Origin: Nocardioides flavus (ex Wang et al. 2016)
GTDB taxonomy: Bacteria; Actinomycetota; Actinomycetes; Propionibacteriales; Nocardioidaceae
DNA length: 64,000 nucleotides
Assembly (NCBI RefSeq): GCF_014653115.1
Contig: NZ_BNAD01000001.1
Coordinates: forward strand, 1-64,000
Reading direction: 5' to 3'
Shown: one piece after another, positions 53,421 through 62,978 of the stretch
How positions within the stretch are numbered: the first letter of the stretch is position 1
How the letters are laid out: each line of letters starts with the position of its first letter
Translations under genes and position numbers: made by a program
Notes under the pieces: model-generated
The model's database searches: none
What the model saw: the letters and a program-made list of their open reading frames with translations, nothing else
Told to the model about the DNA's origin: nothing

Positions 53421-55694
53421 TTGATCATCGAGCGTGACCTCACGCCGTACGTCGTCTACTCGGGCGACCCGGTGCTGCGCGCCCTCGAGAAGATCACCGC
53501 CAACAAGGCGCGGGTGATCTTCCTCGTCGACTCGCACGGCCACCTCGACGGCGTGCTCTCGGACGGCGACTTCCGCCGCTGGGTCAGCGCGGCTGCCACC
53601 CTCACCACCGACGCGCCCGCGATCGAGGCCGCCAACACCTCGCCGCGCAGCCTCCCGATCGGCAGCAGCCCCGCCGAGATCTCCCACGCCTTCGGATCCG
53701 GCATCGACCACGTCGCCCTCGTCGACGACCGCGGCCACCTCGTCGCGATCGCGATCAACCGCGCCGACGAGCTCCGCATCGGCCGCCACGTCGTCGCACC
53801 CGACGCACCGGCACTGATGATCAGCGAGATCGGCATCAACCACCAGGGCGAGGTCGGGCTGGCCAAGCAGCTCGTCGACCTGTCCGTCGAGGCCGGCGCC
53901 GACGTGGTGAAGTTCCAGCTGCGCGACATGGACTCGCTCTACCGCCAGGGCTCCTCCGGCTCCGGCGGCGAGGACCTCGGCCCGCAGTACACCCTCGACC
54001 TGCTCGCGAAGTACAACCTCGCCGCGGACGACCTCTTCGAGGTCTTCGACCACTGCCGCGACGTCGGCGTCGACGTCATGTGCACCGCGTGGGACCCGGT
54101 CAGCGTCGACCGCCTCGTCGACTACGGCGTCCCCTCGCTCAAGGTCGCCTCCGCCGACATGACCAACCACTCGCTGCTGCGCCACATGGCCGCCAGCGGC
54201 ACCCCGATGGTGATCTCGACCGGCATGTCCACCGAGGGCGAGATCCGCGAGACCGTCGACCTGGTCCGCAGCACCGGCGTGGCGCACGCGTTCCTGCACT
54301 GCCAGTCGACCTACCCGGCGCCGTTCAAGGACGTCAACCTCGCCTACCTCACCCGGCTCGCCGAGCTGACGCAGGCGCCGGTCGGCTACTCCGGCCACGA
54401 GCGGGGCTTCCACGTCGCGCTCGCCGCGGTCGCCCTCGGCGCACGGATCATCGAGAAGCACTTCACCGTCGACCGCGACCTCGAGGGCAACGACCACAAG
54501 GTCAGCCTGCTGCCGGCCGAGTTCAAGGAGATGGTGCAGCGTGTCCGCGAGGTCGAGGAGGCGCTCGGCACCACCGCGCCCCGCGCGGTCTCCACCGGCG
54601 AGATGATGAACCGCGTCAACCTCGCCAAGTCGCTCGTCGCGGCCCGCCGCATCGAGGTCGGCGAGACCCTCACCGACGCCGACATCGACATCAAGAGCCC
54701 CGGCCGCGGGCTGCAGCCCAACGCCTACGACAAGCTGGTGGGACGTACGACGACCCGCGCGCTCGACGCCGGCGACTTCTTCTACGCCACCGACCTCGGC
54801 GACGCCGCCCCGCGCGGGCGCGACTACGACTTCGACCGCCCGTGGGGCCTCGCCGTGCGCTACCACGACATCGACGCCATGACCCGGGACACCACCCCCG
54901 ACTTCCTCGAGTTCCACTTCTCCTACAAGGACCTCGACCTGCCGGTCGCCGACGTCTTCGCGAAGTACGACGGCGGGCTCCCGATGGGCTTCACCACGCA
55001 CTCGCCCGACCTCTTCGCCGGCGACTTCCTGCTCAACCTCGCCTCCGAGGACGACGCGCACTGGGAGCGCTCGATCCGCGAGCTGCAGCGCGTCGTCGAC
55101 ACCACCCGCGAGATGCAGCAGCACTTCACCAAGGGCGCCGACGCGAAGGCCAACGCCGAGGGCCCGGTCATCGTGGCGAGCCTCGGCGGCTTCACCACCG
55201 ACGCGTTCGTCGCGCCGGCCGAGCGCGAGCGGATGTACGCCCGGGTGGCCGCCGGCCTCGCCCGGGTCGACGACTCCGGGGTGCGGCTGTGCGCGCAGAC
55301 GCTGCCGCCCTACCCGTGGTACATGGGCGGCCAGCTCTACTGCAACCTCTTCGTCGACCCGCGCGACACCGCGGAGTTCGCCGAGCGCCACGGCCGGCGC
55401 CTGTGCTTCGACGTGTCCCACTCCAAGCTCTCGGCCAACTACCTCGGCATGTCGTTCGCCGAGGCGACCGCCCTGCTCGCGCCGCACACCGAGCACCTCC
55501 ACCTCGTCGACGCGACCGGCGTCGACGGCGAGGGCGTGCAGGTCGGCGATGGCGAGATCGACTGGGCCGTGCTGGCCGGGCAGCTCGCCGAGCTGGCGCC
55601 GGGCGTGAGCTTCATCCCCGAGATCTGGCAGGGCCACGTCAACGACGGCGAGGGCTTCTGGATCGCCCTCGAGCGGCTGGAGCGATGGTTCTGA
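53421..55694 (+). CDS. NeuB-type synthase fused to CBS pair, SAF and TIM-barrel domains
   Basis: A 757-residue fusion. Residues 5-120 form a CBS pair (VIFLVDSHGHLDGVLSDGD and VALVDDRGHLVAIA). Residues about 131-395 are a NeuB domain: SEIGINHQGEVGLAKQLV, DVVKFQ, KVASADMTN, STGMSTEGEI, HCQSTYPAPF, GYSGHERG and IEKHFTVDRDLEGNDHKVSL. A SAF (antifreeze-like) domain is at 400-460 (RSLVAARRIEVGETLTDAD). Residues 470-757 are a xylose-isomerase-like TIM barrel (RLCFDVSHSKLSANY, HLVDATG, FIPEIWQGH). NeuB condenses a hexosamine-type sugar with phosphoenolpyruvate. The role of the barrel is unknown. Confidence 0.88.
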   Translation: MIIERDLTPYVVYSGDPVLRALEKITANKARVIFLVDSHGHLDGVLSDGDFRRWVSAAATLTTDAPAIEAANTSPRSLPIGSSPAEISHAFGSGIDHVALVDDRGHLVAIAINRADELRIGRHVVAPDAPALMISEIGINHQGEVGLAKQLVDLSVEAGADVVKFQLRDMDSLYRQGSSGSGGEDLGPQYTLDLLAKYNLAADDLFEVFDHCRDVGVDVMCTAWDPVSVDRLVDYGVPSLKVASADMTNHSLLRHMAASGTPMVISTGMSTEGEIRETVDLVRSTGVAHAFLHCQSTYPAPFKDVNLAYLTRLAELTQAPVGYSGHERGFHVALAAVALGARIIEKHFTVDRDLEGNDHKVSLLPAEFKEMVQRVREVEEALGTTAPRAVSTGEMMNRVNLAKSLVAARRIEVGETLTDADIDIKSPGRGLQPNAYDKLVGRTTTRALDAGDFFYATDLGDAAPRGRDYDFDRPWGLAVRYHDIDAMTRDTTPDFLEFHFSYKDLDLPVADVFAKYDGGLPMGFTTHSPDLFAGDFLLNLASEDDAHWERSIRELQRVVDTTREMQQHFTKGADAKANAEGPVIVASLGGFTTDAFVAPAERERMYARVAAGLARVDDSGVRLCAQTLPPYPWYMGGQLYCNLFVDPRDTAEFAERHGRRLCFDVSHSKLSANYLGMSFAEATALLAPHTEHLHLVDATGVDGEGVQVGDGEIDWAVLAGQLAELAPGVSFIPEIWQGHVNDGEGFWIALERLERWF

Positions 55695-56764
55695 GCCAGC
55701 CCACCCCACCACCGACCGCGCTGTGGGTGGTCCCGGTGAGCGACCTGGCCGGGGTCGCACGGCACGTCCTCGACGTCGCGCGCGCCGGCGTCCCGGGCTG
55801 GAGGCTCGTCTTCCTCGCCCCACCCGGTCCGCTGCCCGACCGGCTGCGCGAGCTCGGCGCCGAGGTCCGCGAGGGGGCCCTCGGTCCCGCCCACGGCCTG
55901 CGCGCGTCCGTCGCGACGCTGCGCCGGGTCGTACGCCGCGAGCGCCCCGCGGTGGTGCACACCCACCTGGCCCACGCCGACGTCGTCGCCGCTCTCGCCG
56001 TCGGCCTCCGGCTCGGTCGTGGCCCGCGGCTGGTGACCACCGAGCACGGCATCGCCCGCGACGACGCCGTCTACCACCGCTCGTCGGCCCGGACCCGGGC
56101 CATGGCGGCCGTGCACGCCGCTCGTCTGCGCCGCGTCGACGCCGCGATCGCCGTGAGCCGGGCGACCGCGGACGCGATGGCCGACAAGTGGCGGCCGCGG
56201 ACTCCGGTCACGGTCGTCCCCAACGGCCTCGACCCGGTGGCGGCCCTGCCGCGCGCTCCCGGCCTGCGGGTCCTCTCCCTCGCGCGGCTCGCGCCGGAGA
56301 AGCGGCTGCCGTCGCTCCTCGACGCCTTCGCCGTCCTGCGCCACGACCACCCCGAGGCGCGCCTGACACTGGCGGGGACCGGCCCGGAGGACGCGGCGCT
56401 GCGCGAGCAGGTCGAGCGGCTCGGGCTGCGCGACGCCGTCAGCCTGCCCGGCTTCGTCGACCCCGTGGCGGCGATGGCCGAGCACGACGTGCTGGCCATG
56501 CTCTCGGTCTGGGAGAACTGCTCCTACGCCCTGCTCGACGCCGCCGCCCGCGGGATGGGCGTCGTCGCCAGCGACGTCGGCGGCAACCACGAGGTGCTGC
56601 CGCCCGCCTCCCTCGTGGACGCCGAGGACCCGTGCGCGGTCGCCGCCGCGCTGGCCGCCCAGGGTCTCGACCCCGCCGTCCGCCCGACGCTGCCGGACTG
56701 GCCGACGGTGGACGACATGTGCGCGCGGATCTCGGAGACGTACGCCGCGGCAGGGGCGCGATGA
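55685..56764 (+). CDS. Glycosyltransferase family 4
   Basis: A 359-residue GT4 enzyme: VVPVSDLAGVARHVLDVA, VHTHLAHADVVAAL, TTEHGIARDDAVYHR, AVSRATADAMADKW, VVPNGLDPVAAL, then LRVLSLARLAPEKRLPSLLD, ARLTLAGTGPEDAAL and ENCSYALLDAAARGMGVVAS at the E-x7-E place, where the first Glu is kept (WENCS). ATG 55685 overlaps the end of the NeuB fusion by 10 bases and its stop overlaps the next start (ATGA). Confidence 0.88.
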   Translation: MVLSQPTPPPTALWVVPVSDLAGVARHVLDVARAGVPGWRLVFLAPPGPLPDRLRELGAEVREGALGPAHGLRASVATLRRVVRRERPAVVHTHLAHADVVAALAVGLRLGRGPRLVTTEHGIARDDAVYHRSSARTRAMAAVHAARLRRVDAAIAVSRATADAMADKWRPRTPVTVVPNGLDPVAALPRAPGLRVLSLARLAPEKRLPSLLDAFAVLRHDHPEARLTLAGTGPEDAALREQVERLGLRDAVSLPGFVDPVAAMAEHDVLAMLSVWENCSYALLDAAARGMGVVASDVGGNHEVLPPASLVDAEDPCAVAAALAAQGLDPAVRPTLPDWPTVDDMCARISETYAAAGAR

Positions 56765-57915
56765 TGGCCCGCATCGACACCCCCTGGAGCTTCCCGGACC
56801 GTACGGTCGAGCGGGCCGACCTGGCCGACCGCGAGATCCGCGCGAGCGACTTCCTGCTGATGGCCGTCCTGCCGGTTCGCGCGCTCGAGGTCGCCGGGAT
56901 CCCGGTCAACGAGCTCGCCATGGCCGCGCTGGTCGTCCTCTGCACGATGCGACCGGCGCGGGGAGGCGCGCGGCTCCACCCCGCGGTCGTCCTGGCCATC
57001 GCCGCCCTGCTGGCCCTGCTGACGTTCTCCGGCGTGGCCAACGACGTCGACTGGACCCGCCGGGTGGGCCACGTCGCGATCCTCGCTGGGCTCGTGTGGG
57101 CCCTCGGCACCGGACGTGTCTCGCTGCGCTCCGCGGCTGCCGGCCTCGGTGCCGGCCTGGTCGCCGTCATCGGGCTCGCCGTGGTCGGCATCGGCGGGGA
57201 CACCTACCCCGGGCGGCTGACCGGGTTCCTCGGTGACCCCAACGCCGGTGCCTACTTCATCGTCGTCCTCGGCACCCTCGCCGTGCTCTTCGCCGACGAC
57301 CGGTGGAAGGTACGACTGGCAGTGGCGCTGCCGCTGCTCGCGGGGCTCGTCCTCACCTTCTCCCGCACCGGCCTCCTGGCGGGGGCGCTCGCGATCGCCT
57401 GGGTGTTGGCCGGCCGCCGTCTGGGTGCCCTGGGAGGCGCCGCCCTCGTCGCCGCGCTGGTGTGGCTGGTCGACCACATCCCCGACGACCTCGTCCTCTT
57501 CGGCCCGTTCTCCAACCGGTCCGGCAGCGACGACCTGCGCGAGCGGATCATCGCGCAGGAGCACGTCGAGCTCGCCGCCGCACCCTGGCACGGCAACGGC
57601 CCCGGCACGGCGAGGGTCGTCGTCCGCGGGCTCGAGTTCTTCTTCCACAACAGCTATCTCGCCGTGCGGCAGGAGGGCGGCTGGATCGCGCTCCTGCTGG
57701 TCCTCGCGCTGGTCGCCCTCGCATTCGTCCAGCTCGCGGCACGCTCGCGCGCCGGCGACCTCGCCGCCGCGGGCGCCCAGGCCGCCCTCATCGGGTCCCT
57801 CGTCATGGCGATCACGCTCGGCGAGGTGCTCCTCGACACCCCCGTGGCGATCGCGGTCGGCTTCGCCCTCGGCCAGCTCCTGCGCCCGCCGCCCGAGGGA
57901 GTGCCGGATGCCTGA
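56761..57915 (+). CDS. O-antigen ligase/polymerase-like membrane protein
   Basis: A 384-residue protein with about ten membrane helices. It has the Wzy/WaaL landmark region GFLGDPNAGAYFIVVLG near 160 and LTFSRTGLLAGALAIAW, and an outside loop with HNSYLAVRQEGGW, where the HNSYL is typical of O-antigen ligases (H-N-x-Y/F-L). It would polymerise or attach the glycan on the outer side. ATG 56761 overlaps the previous stop, and its own stop overlaps the next start. Confidence 0.88.
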   Translation: MMARIDTPWSFPDRTVERADLADREIRASDFLLMAVLPVRALEVAGIPVNELAMAALVVLCTMRPARGGARLHPAVVLAIAALLALLTFSGVANDVDWTRRVGHVAILAGLVWALGTGRVSLRSAAAGLGAGLVAVIGLAVVGIGGDTYPGRLTGFLGDPNAGAYFIVVLGTLAVLFADDRWKVRLAVALPLLAGLVLTFSRTGLLAGALAIAWVLAGRRLGALGGAALVAALVWLVDHIPDDLVLFGPFSNRSGSDDLRERIIAQEHVELAAAPWHGNGPGTARVVVRGLEFFFHNSYLAVRQEGGWIALLLVLALVALAFVQLAARSRAGDLAAAGAQAALIGSLVMAITLGEVLLDTPVAIAVGFALGQLLRPPPEGVPDA

Positions 57916-58933
57916 GCGGATCCACCTCGCGGCCAACAACCCGGACCTGGGCGGCGGCGAGCAGGTGCTGCTGCGCCACGCCGAGGCGCTGCTCGCGCTC
58001 GGCCACCCGGTGACCGTGGTGGCCGCCGACCGTCCCACCGAGGTCCTCGACGCCGCCGCCCGTGCCGGGGCCGACGTGGTCGCGATCCGCGCCGACGGGC
58101 GCCGCGACCACCTCCGCCGGCTGCGCGCCTGGGACCGTACGGAGCGTGAGGGCCTGCTGTGGTGCCACGGGCTGGTGCCCGCCCTCGCCACGGCCGGGCA
58201 CCGGCGCCGCATCGTGCACCTGCACCAGGACCCGCGCAGCCGCGCCCAAGCGCTCGCTTCCCGCATCGCGCGCCGGGGTGCGCTGGCCACCCTGGTGCCG
58301 TCCGCCGACATGGCGGCACGCGTGCCCGGCAGCCGGGCGCACCCCAACTGGACCGCCGACCTCCCCCTGCTCGACCGGCCGGACGACGGCTCCCGCGACG
58401 TGGGCTACCTGGGGAGGATCTCGACGGACAAGGGCGTCGACGTCCTCGCCCGCGCGCTCGTCCGTACGGACTCCGCGCAGCGGCTGCTGCTCGCCGGCGA
58501 CAGCCGTTATGTCCCCGACGCCGACGTGCGCACCGTCGAGCAGGCCCTCGCGGCGCTGGGTCCGCGCGCCGTGCGCCTCGGTCACGTCACCCCCACCGAC
58601 CTCTTCGCCCACGCCCGTGTCGTCGCCTTCCCGAGCGTGTGGGCCGAGCCGTTCGGCCTGGTCGTCTCCGAGGCGATGGCGGCCGGCGTGCCCTTCGTCG
58701 TCTCCGACGCGGGTGCACTGCCCGAGGTCGCCGGTCCCGACCACCCGTGGGTGGCGCGCGCCGGCGACGCCGACGACCTGGCCCGCGTCCTCGCCCGCGC
58801 CCTCGCGGCCACCCCGGCGGAGGTGCACGAGGTGACCGCACGCGCCCGCCGGCGCTGGGAGGCGCACCACTCACCCCAGGCCGGCCGGCGACGGGTCGAA
58901 GCCCTCCTCGCGGACCTCGGGGTGGTCTCGTGA
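57908..58933 (+). CDS. Glycosyltransferase family 4
   Basis: A 341-residue GT4 enzyme: NNPDLGGGEQVLLRHAEALL (10-29), HLHQDPRSRAQALASRI, DVGYLGRISTDKGVDVLARA, LLLAGDSRYVPD, VRLGHVTPTDLFAHARVVAF, and EPFGLVVSEAMAAGVPFVVS (E-x7-E). It is overlapped by 8 bases with the polymerase gene and coupled by GTGA to the next transferase. Confidence 0.9.
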   Translation: MPERIHLAANNPDLGGGEQVLLRHAEALLALGHPVTVVAADRPTEVLDAAARAGADVVAIRADGRRDHLRRLRAWDRTEREGLLWCHGLVPALATAGHRRRIVHLHQDPRSRAQALASRIARRGALATLVPSADMAARVPGSRAHPNWTADLPLLDRPDDGSRDVGYLGRISTDKGVDVLARALVRTDSAQRLLLAGDSRYVPDADVRTVEQALAALGPRAVRLGHVTPTDLFAHARVVAFPSVWAEPFGLVVSEAMAAGVPFVVSDAGALPEVAGPDHPWVARAGDADDLARVLARALAATPAEVHEVTARARRRWEAHHSPQAGRRRVEALLADLGVVS

Positions 58934-60045
58934 GGAGGCCGTCGGTGGCGATCGCCCACGACTACCTCACCCAGCGCGGGGGCGCCGAGCGCGTCGTCCT
59001 CTCACTGATGCGCGCCTTCCCCGAGGCCGCGGTCCACACGACGCTCTACGACAGCGACGGCACCTACCCCGACTTCGCCGGCGCCGACATCCGCACCTCG
59101 CCGCTCAACCGGCTCGGCCCGCTGCGCCGCGACCACCGCCTGGCCCTCCCCCTCCTCGCCCCGGCCGCGTCGCGGCTGCGCGTCGACGCCGACGTCGTCG
59201 TCGCGTCGAGCAGCGGCTGGGCCCACGGCTTCGAGACCGGCGACCGCACCCGCACGGTCGTCTACTGCCACAACCCGGCCCGGTGGCTCTACCAGACCGA
59301 CGAGTACCTCGGCGGCGCCGCGTGGCGCTCCCCGGTCGGCCCCCCGCTGCTGGCGTTGCGGCCGCTGCTCAGGCGGTGGGACCGGCGCCGGGCCGAGCGC
59401 GTCGACGTCTACCTCGCCAACAGCCGCGTGGTGCAGCAGCGCATCCGCGAGACGTACGACCGCGACGCCGAGCTGCTGCCGCCGCCGCACGGCATGGACG
59501 CCTCCGCCCCGACCGAGCCGGTGCCCGGGCTCGCCGGCTGGGACCCCGGCTACGCGCTGGTCGTGTCCCGGCTGCTGCCCTACAAGAACGTCGACGCCGT
59601 CATCGAGGCCGTGCGCGGCACGCCGCGGCGCCTGGTCGTGGTCGGCCGCGGGCCGGAGGAGTCGCGGCTGCTCGCCACGCTCCCCGACAACGTGCGCATC
59701 CTCGGGGGCCTCCCCGACGCGCAGCTGCGCAGGGTGTACGCCGGGGCGGGTGTCCTCGTCGCGGCCAGCCACGAGGACTTCGGCCTGACGCCTCTGGAGG
59801 CCGCGGCCTTCGGCGTCCCGGCCGTGGCCCTGCGCGGCGGGGGGTTCCTGGAGACCGTCGTCGAGGGCGAGACGGGCGTGTTCTTCGACTGCCCCGAGCC
59901 CGCGCAGATCGCTGCCGCGCTCGCCATTTCCGACCGGCACGGGTGGGACGGTGCGAGACTGCGGGCGCGGGCCGAGGAGTTCGGTGAGGCCAGGTTCATC
60001 GACCGGATCCGCGCGATCGCGCTCGGGGAAGGGACGGTGGCCTGA
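58930..60045 (+). CDS. Glycosyltransferase family 4 (mannosyltransferase-like)
   Basis: A 371-residue GT4 enzyme: SVAIAHDYLTQRGGAERVVL at the start, TVVYCHNPARWLYQTDEYLG, ANSRVVQQRIRETY, GYALVVSRLLPYKNVDAVIE, RLVVVGRGPEESRLL, VRILGGLPDAQLRRVYAGA and EDFGLTPLEAAAFGVPAVAL (E-x7-E). The HDYLTxRGGAERV start and CHNPxRWLY are shared with WbaZ-like mannosyl- or rhamnosyltransferases. GTG 58930 overlaps the previous stop. Confidence 0.9.
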   Translation: MRRPSVAIAHDYLTQRGGAERVVLSLMRAFPEAAVHTTLYDSDGTYPDFAGADIRTSPLNRLGPLRRDHRLALPLLAPAASRLRVDADVVVASSSGWAHGFETGDRTRTVVYCHNPARWLYQTDEYLGGAAWRSPVGPPLLALRPLLRRWDRRRAERVDVYLANSRVVQQRIRETYDRDAELLPPPHGMDASAPTEPVPGLAGWDPGYALVVSRLLPYKNVDAVIEAVRGTPRRLVVVGRGPEESRLLATLPDNVRILGGLPDAQLRRVYAGAGVLVAASHEDFGLTPLEAAAFGVPAVALRGGGFLETVVEGETGVFFDCPEPAQIAAALAISDRHGWDGARLRARAEEFGEARFIDRIRAIALGEGTVA

Positions 60046-60046
60046 C

Positions 60047-61459
60047 GTGCGTCCCGAAGGCATCCGGCTGCTGCCGTGGCTGATCGGTGCCGTCGACCTC
60101 GTCATGATCGCCCTGGCGACCGTCCTGGCGATCCGCCTGCGGATCACACTGCCGATCTTCTCGGCCGCCGGCGACGTCCTGGAGAACACCGCCCTCGCCA
60201 GCGTCTTCTTCCTCGGCACCTGGCTGGTGCTGCTGGTCTACTCCGGCGCCTACGAGCCGCACGTCTTCGGCGCGGGCACCGAGGAGTTCAAGCTCGTCGT
60301 CAACGCGTCGTTCTTCACCGCCGCGCTCGTCGCGACCATGGCCTACCTGATGCAGTACCCGCTCTCCCGCGGGTTCTTCGTCCTTTACTTCCCCCTGGGC
60401 GTGATCGCGCTGCTGGTGGGGCGGCTGCTCAGCAGGCGGGTCATCCAGCGACTGCGCAGCGCCGGGCACTTCAACGAGAAGGTGCTCCTCGTCGGCACCC
60501 CGGGCTACATCGGCGAGATCCACACCGTCCTGGCCCGGGAGTCCTGGCTGGGCTACGACGTGATGGGCTGCCTGGTCCCCCGCGACTACGCCGGCCTGGA
60601 GGTCACCTCGGCCGGGGTGCCGGTGCTCGGGCTCAGCGAGGACGTACGCGCGGTGGTCGACGAGGTCTCGCCCGACGTCGTCTTCTTCACCGCCGGCGCC
60701 GTCAGCTCCTCGACGCAGCTGCGCCGCCTCGCCTGGGACCTCGAGGACCACGCCCACGTGCAGATCATCGTCGCCCCCAACGTCACCGACGTCTCGAGCG
60801 AGCGGGTGCGCATCCGCCCGGTCGCCGGGCTGCCGCTGATGCACCTGGGCCGCTCGCGCTCGCAGCTGGCGACCAACGACGCCAAGCGCGCCTTCGACGT
60901 CATCGGGTCGCTGACCGTCCTCGCCCTCACCTGGCCGCTCCTGGTGGTCATGATGCTCTGGATCAAGGTCCACGACGGCGGGCCGGTGCTGTTCCGGCAG
61001 ACGCGCGTCGGTCGTCAAGGGGTCGAGTTCACCTGCCTCAAGCTGCGCTCGATGGCGATCGACGCCGAGGACCGGCTCACCGAGCTCGAGGCCCGCGACC
61101 ACGTCCTCTTCAAGAGCGCCGACGACCCGCGCGTGACCCGTCCGGGCCGCTTCATCCGGCGCTTCTCCCTCGACGAGCTCCCGCAGCTGTGGAACGTCGT
61201 GCGCGGCGAGATGAGCCTGGTCGGGCCCCGTCCCCCGCTGCCCACCGAGGTCGAGCAGTACGAGGACGACATGCTGCGGCGCCTCAACGTGATGCCCGGC
61301 ATGACCGGGCTGTGGCAGGTCTCCGGGCGCTCCGACCTGTCCTGGGAGGACACCGTGCGCCTCGACCTCTACTACGTCGACAACTGGTCGATGGTGCAGG
61401 ACCTGCTGATCCTCGCCCGCACGGTCACGGCCGTGCTGGGGAGCCGCGGCGCGTACTGA
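60047..61459 (+). CDS. Exopolysaccharide initiating glycosyl-phosphotransferase (PHPT family)
   Basis: A 470-residue protein of the polyisoprenyl-phosphate hexose-1-phosphate transferase type. Four to five membrane helices (10-130) precede a Rossmann-like middle ([18 protein letters not shown]), and the catalytic bacterial sugar transferase domain starts at about 280: [60 protein letters not shown] and [14 protein letters not shown]. It loads the first sugar phosphate on undecaprenyl phosphate and so starts the glycan. GTG 60047 is used. It ends in a 35-base overlap with the Wzc-like gene. Confidence 0.94.
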   Translation: MRPEGIRLLPWLIGAVDLVMIALATVLAIRLRITLPIFSAAGDVLENTALASVFFLGTWLVLLVYSGAYEPHVFGAGTEEFKLVVNASFFTAALVATMAYLMQYPLSRGFFVLYFPLGVIALLVGRLLSRRVIQRLRSAGHFNEKVLLVGTPGYIGEIHTVLARESWLGYDVMGCLVPRDYAGLEVTSAGVPVLGLSEDVRAVVDEVSPDVVFFTAGAVSSSTQLRRLAWDLEDHAHVQIIVAPNVTDVSSERVRIRPVAGLPLMHLGRSRSQLATNDAKRAFDVIGSLTVLALTWPLLVVMMLWIKVHDGGPVLFRQTRVGRQGVEFTCLKLRSMAIDAEDRLTELEARDHVLFKSADDPRVTRPGRFIRRFSLDELPQLWNVVRGEMSLVGPRPPLPTEVEQYEDDMLRRLNVMPGMTGLWQVSGRSDLSWEDTVRLDLYYVDNWSMVQDLLILARTVTAVLGSRGAY

Positions 61460-62906
61460 CCGCGTCGTCGGTCTCGGCGGGGACCGCATCACTCGGGGCA
61501 GCCACGGCCTCGGCGGTCTCGCTCGGGGTCGTCTCGCCGTAGCCGCCGTAGCCGCCGTAGCTCCCGTAGCCGCCGCCGTAGGCGATGGCCGCGGCACCCT
61601 TGACCGGGGCCTTGTTGAGCACGACGCCGAGGAGGCGGCCGCCGACCTGGTCGAGGATCCGGCGGCACTGCTGGCTCTGCTCGATCTGCGTCCTGCCGGC
61701 CGCCTGCACCAGCAGCGCGCCGTCGCAGAGCGCCGACAGCAGCCCCGCGTCGGTGACCGGGAGGAGCGGCGGGGCGTCGAGGATCACGAGGTGGTCCTGC
61801 GACAGCTCGTCGACTAGCTGCTTCATCCGCAGCGAGCCGAGCAGCTCGCTGGGGTTGGGCGGGATGCGTCCCGCGGGGAGCAGGCTGAGGTTGGCCATGC
61901 CGGACTCGACGATGACGTCGCGGACGTCGACGTCGCCGGCAAGGGCCTGGGTGAGGCCGACGGCGCCGTCGATGTCGAACGTGGTGGCGAGCATCGGACG
62001 GCGCAGGTCGGCGTCGACGAGCAGCACGGGGGTGCCGGCCTGCGCGACGAGGCGGGCGATGTTGGCCGAGACCGTCGACTTGCCCTCCCCCGCGAGCGCG
62101 GAGGTCACGACGATGCGGCGTGGCTCGTTGTCGACGTCGACGAAGCGCAGGTTGGTGCGCAGCTGGCGGAACGCCTCGCCCGCACGTCCCAGGTCTCCGC
62201 GTACGCCCCGGTGCACCAGCCCGAGCGAGTCCTCCTTGGGGATGACGCCCAGCACCGCGGCACCCGTGGCCTCCTCGACGTGCGCGGCCGAGCGGATGCG
62301 GCGGTCGATCAGCCGGCGCGCGATCAGCACGGCGTACGCGAGGCCGAGCCCGCCGGCGGCGCCCTTCATGGCCGCGGTGGGGTAGTCCGGGCTGAACGGG
62401 GCCGTCGGCAGCCGCGCCTCCTCGACCGGGACGATGCGCGTCAGCGGGGCCTCGCGCGGGTTCGCCTCGCCGGTCTCGACCTCCTGGGCGTAGACCACCA
62501 CGGCGTCGACGACGGCGGTCGCCAGGTCCCGCGCCTCCTCGGGCGTGCTGCCGATGGCGGTCACCGTCAGGGCGTTCACGTCGGCGTCGACCGACGCCGA
62601 GAAGCGACCCGCGATGGCGCTCGGCGGCACGTCGAGCCCGAGGTCCTCCACGACCTTCTCCGCCACCGGGGTCTTGGAGACCAGGAAGGCGTAGAGCACC
62701 GCCTTGTCCTCGGCGAGCTGGGAGTTGCCCTGCTCCTCGCCGGCGGTCGTCGCGGTGCCGACCTGCACGAGCCCCGAGGAGGTCGCCGAGTAGAGCACGG
62801 GCTCGCGGGTGGTCCAGGCGACCATCAGCACCGCGCCGAGGACCGTGCAGCCGACCAGCACCCACACGTAGGCGCGGCTGAGCCGCACGAGGTCCGCGAA
62901 GGTCAT
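61425..62906 (-). CDS. Wzc-like chain-length regulator with tyrosine kinase domain
   Basis: A 493-residue fusion of Wzz and BY-kinase. Helices lie at about 13-33 and 180-197, with the Wzz loop between. The kinase has Walker A LAGEGKST (271-278), Walker A' LLVDADLRRP (295-304) and Walker B VILDAPP (374-380). A tyrosine cluster (YGGGYGSYGGYGGYG, 443-457) serves for autophosphorylation, and phosphorylation controls polymer length. The repeat in DNA is at about 61,535-61,580. After it come 35 Ala/Glu/Ser-rich residues. It converges on the initiating transferase gene. Confidence 0.93.
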   Translation of the reverse strand: MTFADLVRLSRAYVWVLVGCTVLGAVLMVAWTTREPVLYSATSSGLVQVGTATTAGEEQGNSQLAEDKAVLYAFLVSKTPVAEKVVEDLGLDVPPSAIAGRFSASVDADVNALTVTAIGSTPEEARDLATAVVDAVVVYAQEVETGEANPREAPLTRIVPVEEARLPTAPFSPDYPTAAMKGAAGGLGLAYAVLIARRLIDRRIRSAAHVEEATGAAVLGVIPKEDSLGLVHRGVRGDLGRAGEAFRQLRTNLRFVDVDNEPRRIVVTSALAGEGKSTVSANIARLVAQAGTPVLLVDADLRRPMLATTFDIDGAVGLTQALAGDVDVRDVIVESGMANLSLLPAGRIPPNPSELLGSLRMKQLVDELSQDHLVILDAPPLLPVTDAGLLSALCDGALLVQAAGRTQIEQSQQCRRILDQVGGRLLGVVLNKAPVKGAAAIAYGGGYGSYGGYGGYGETTPSETAEAVAAPSDAVPAETDDAVSTRRGSPARP

Positions 62907-62978
62907 GCTCGCGAGTGTAGGACCTCCGACGCGCTCATCTGGGCCGAAGCGGGACACTCGGGCTGGCACCATGTGCGC

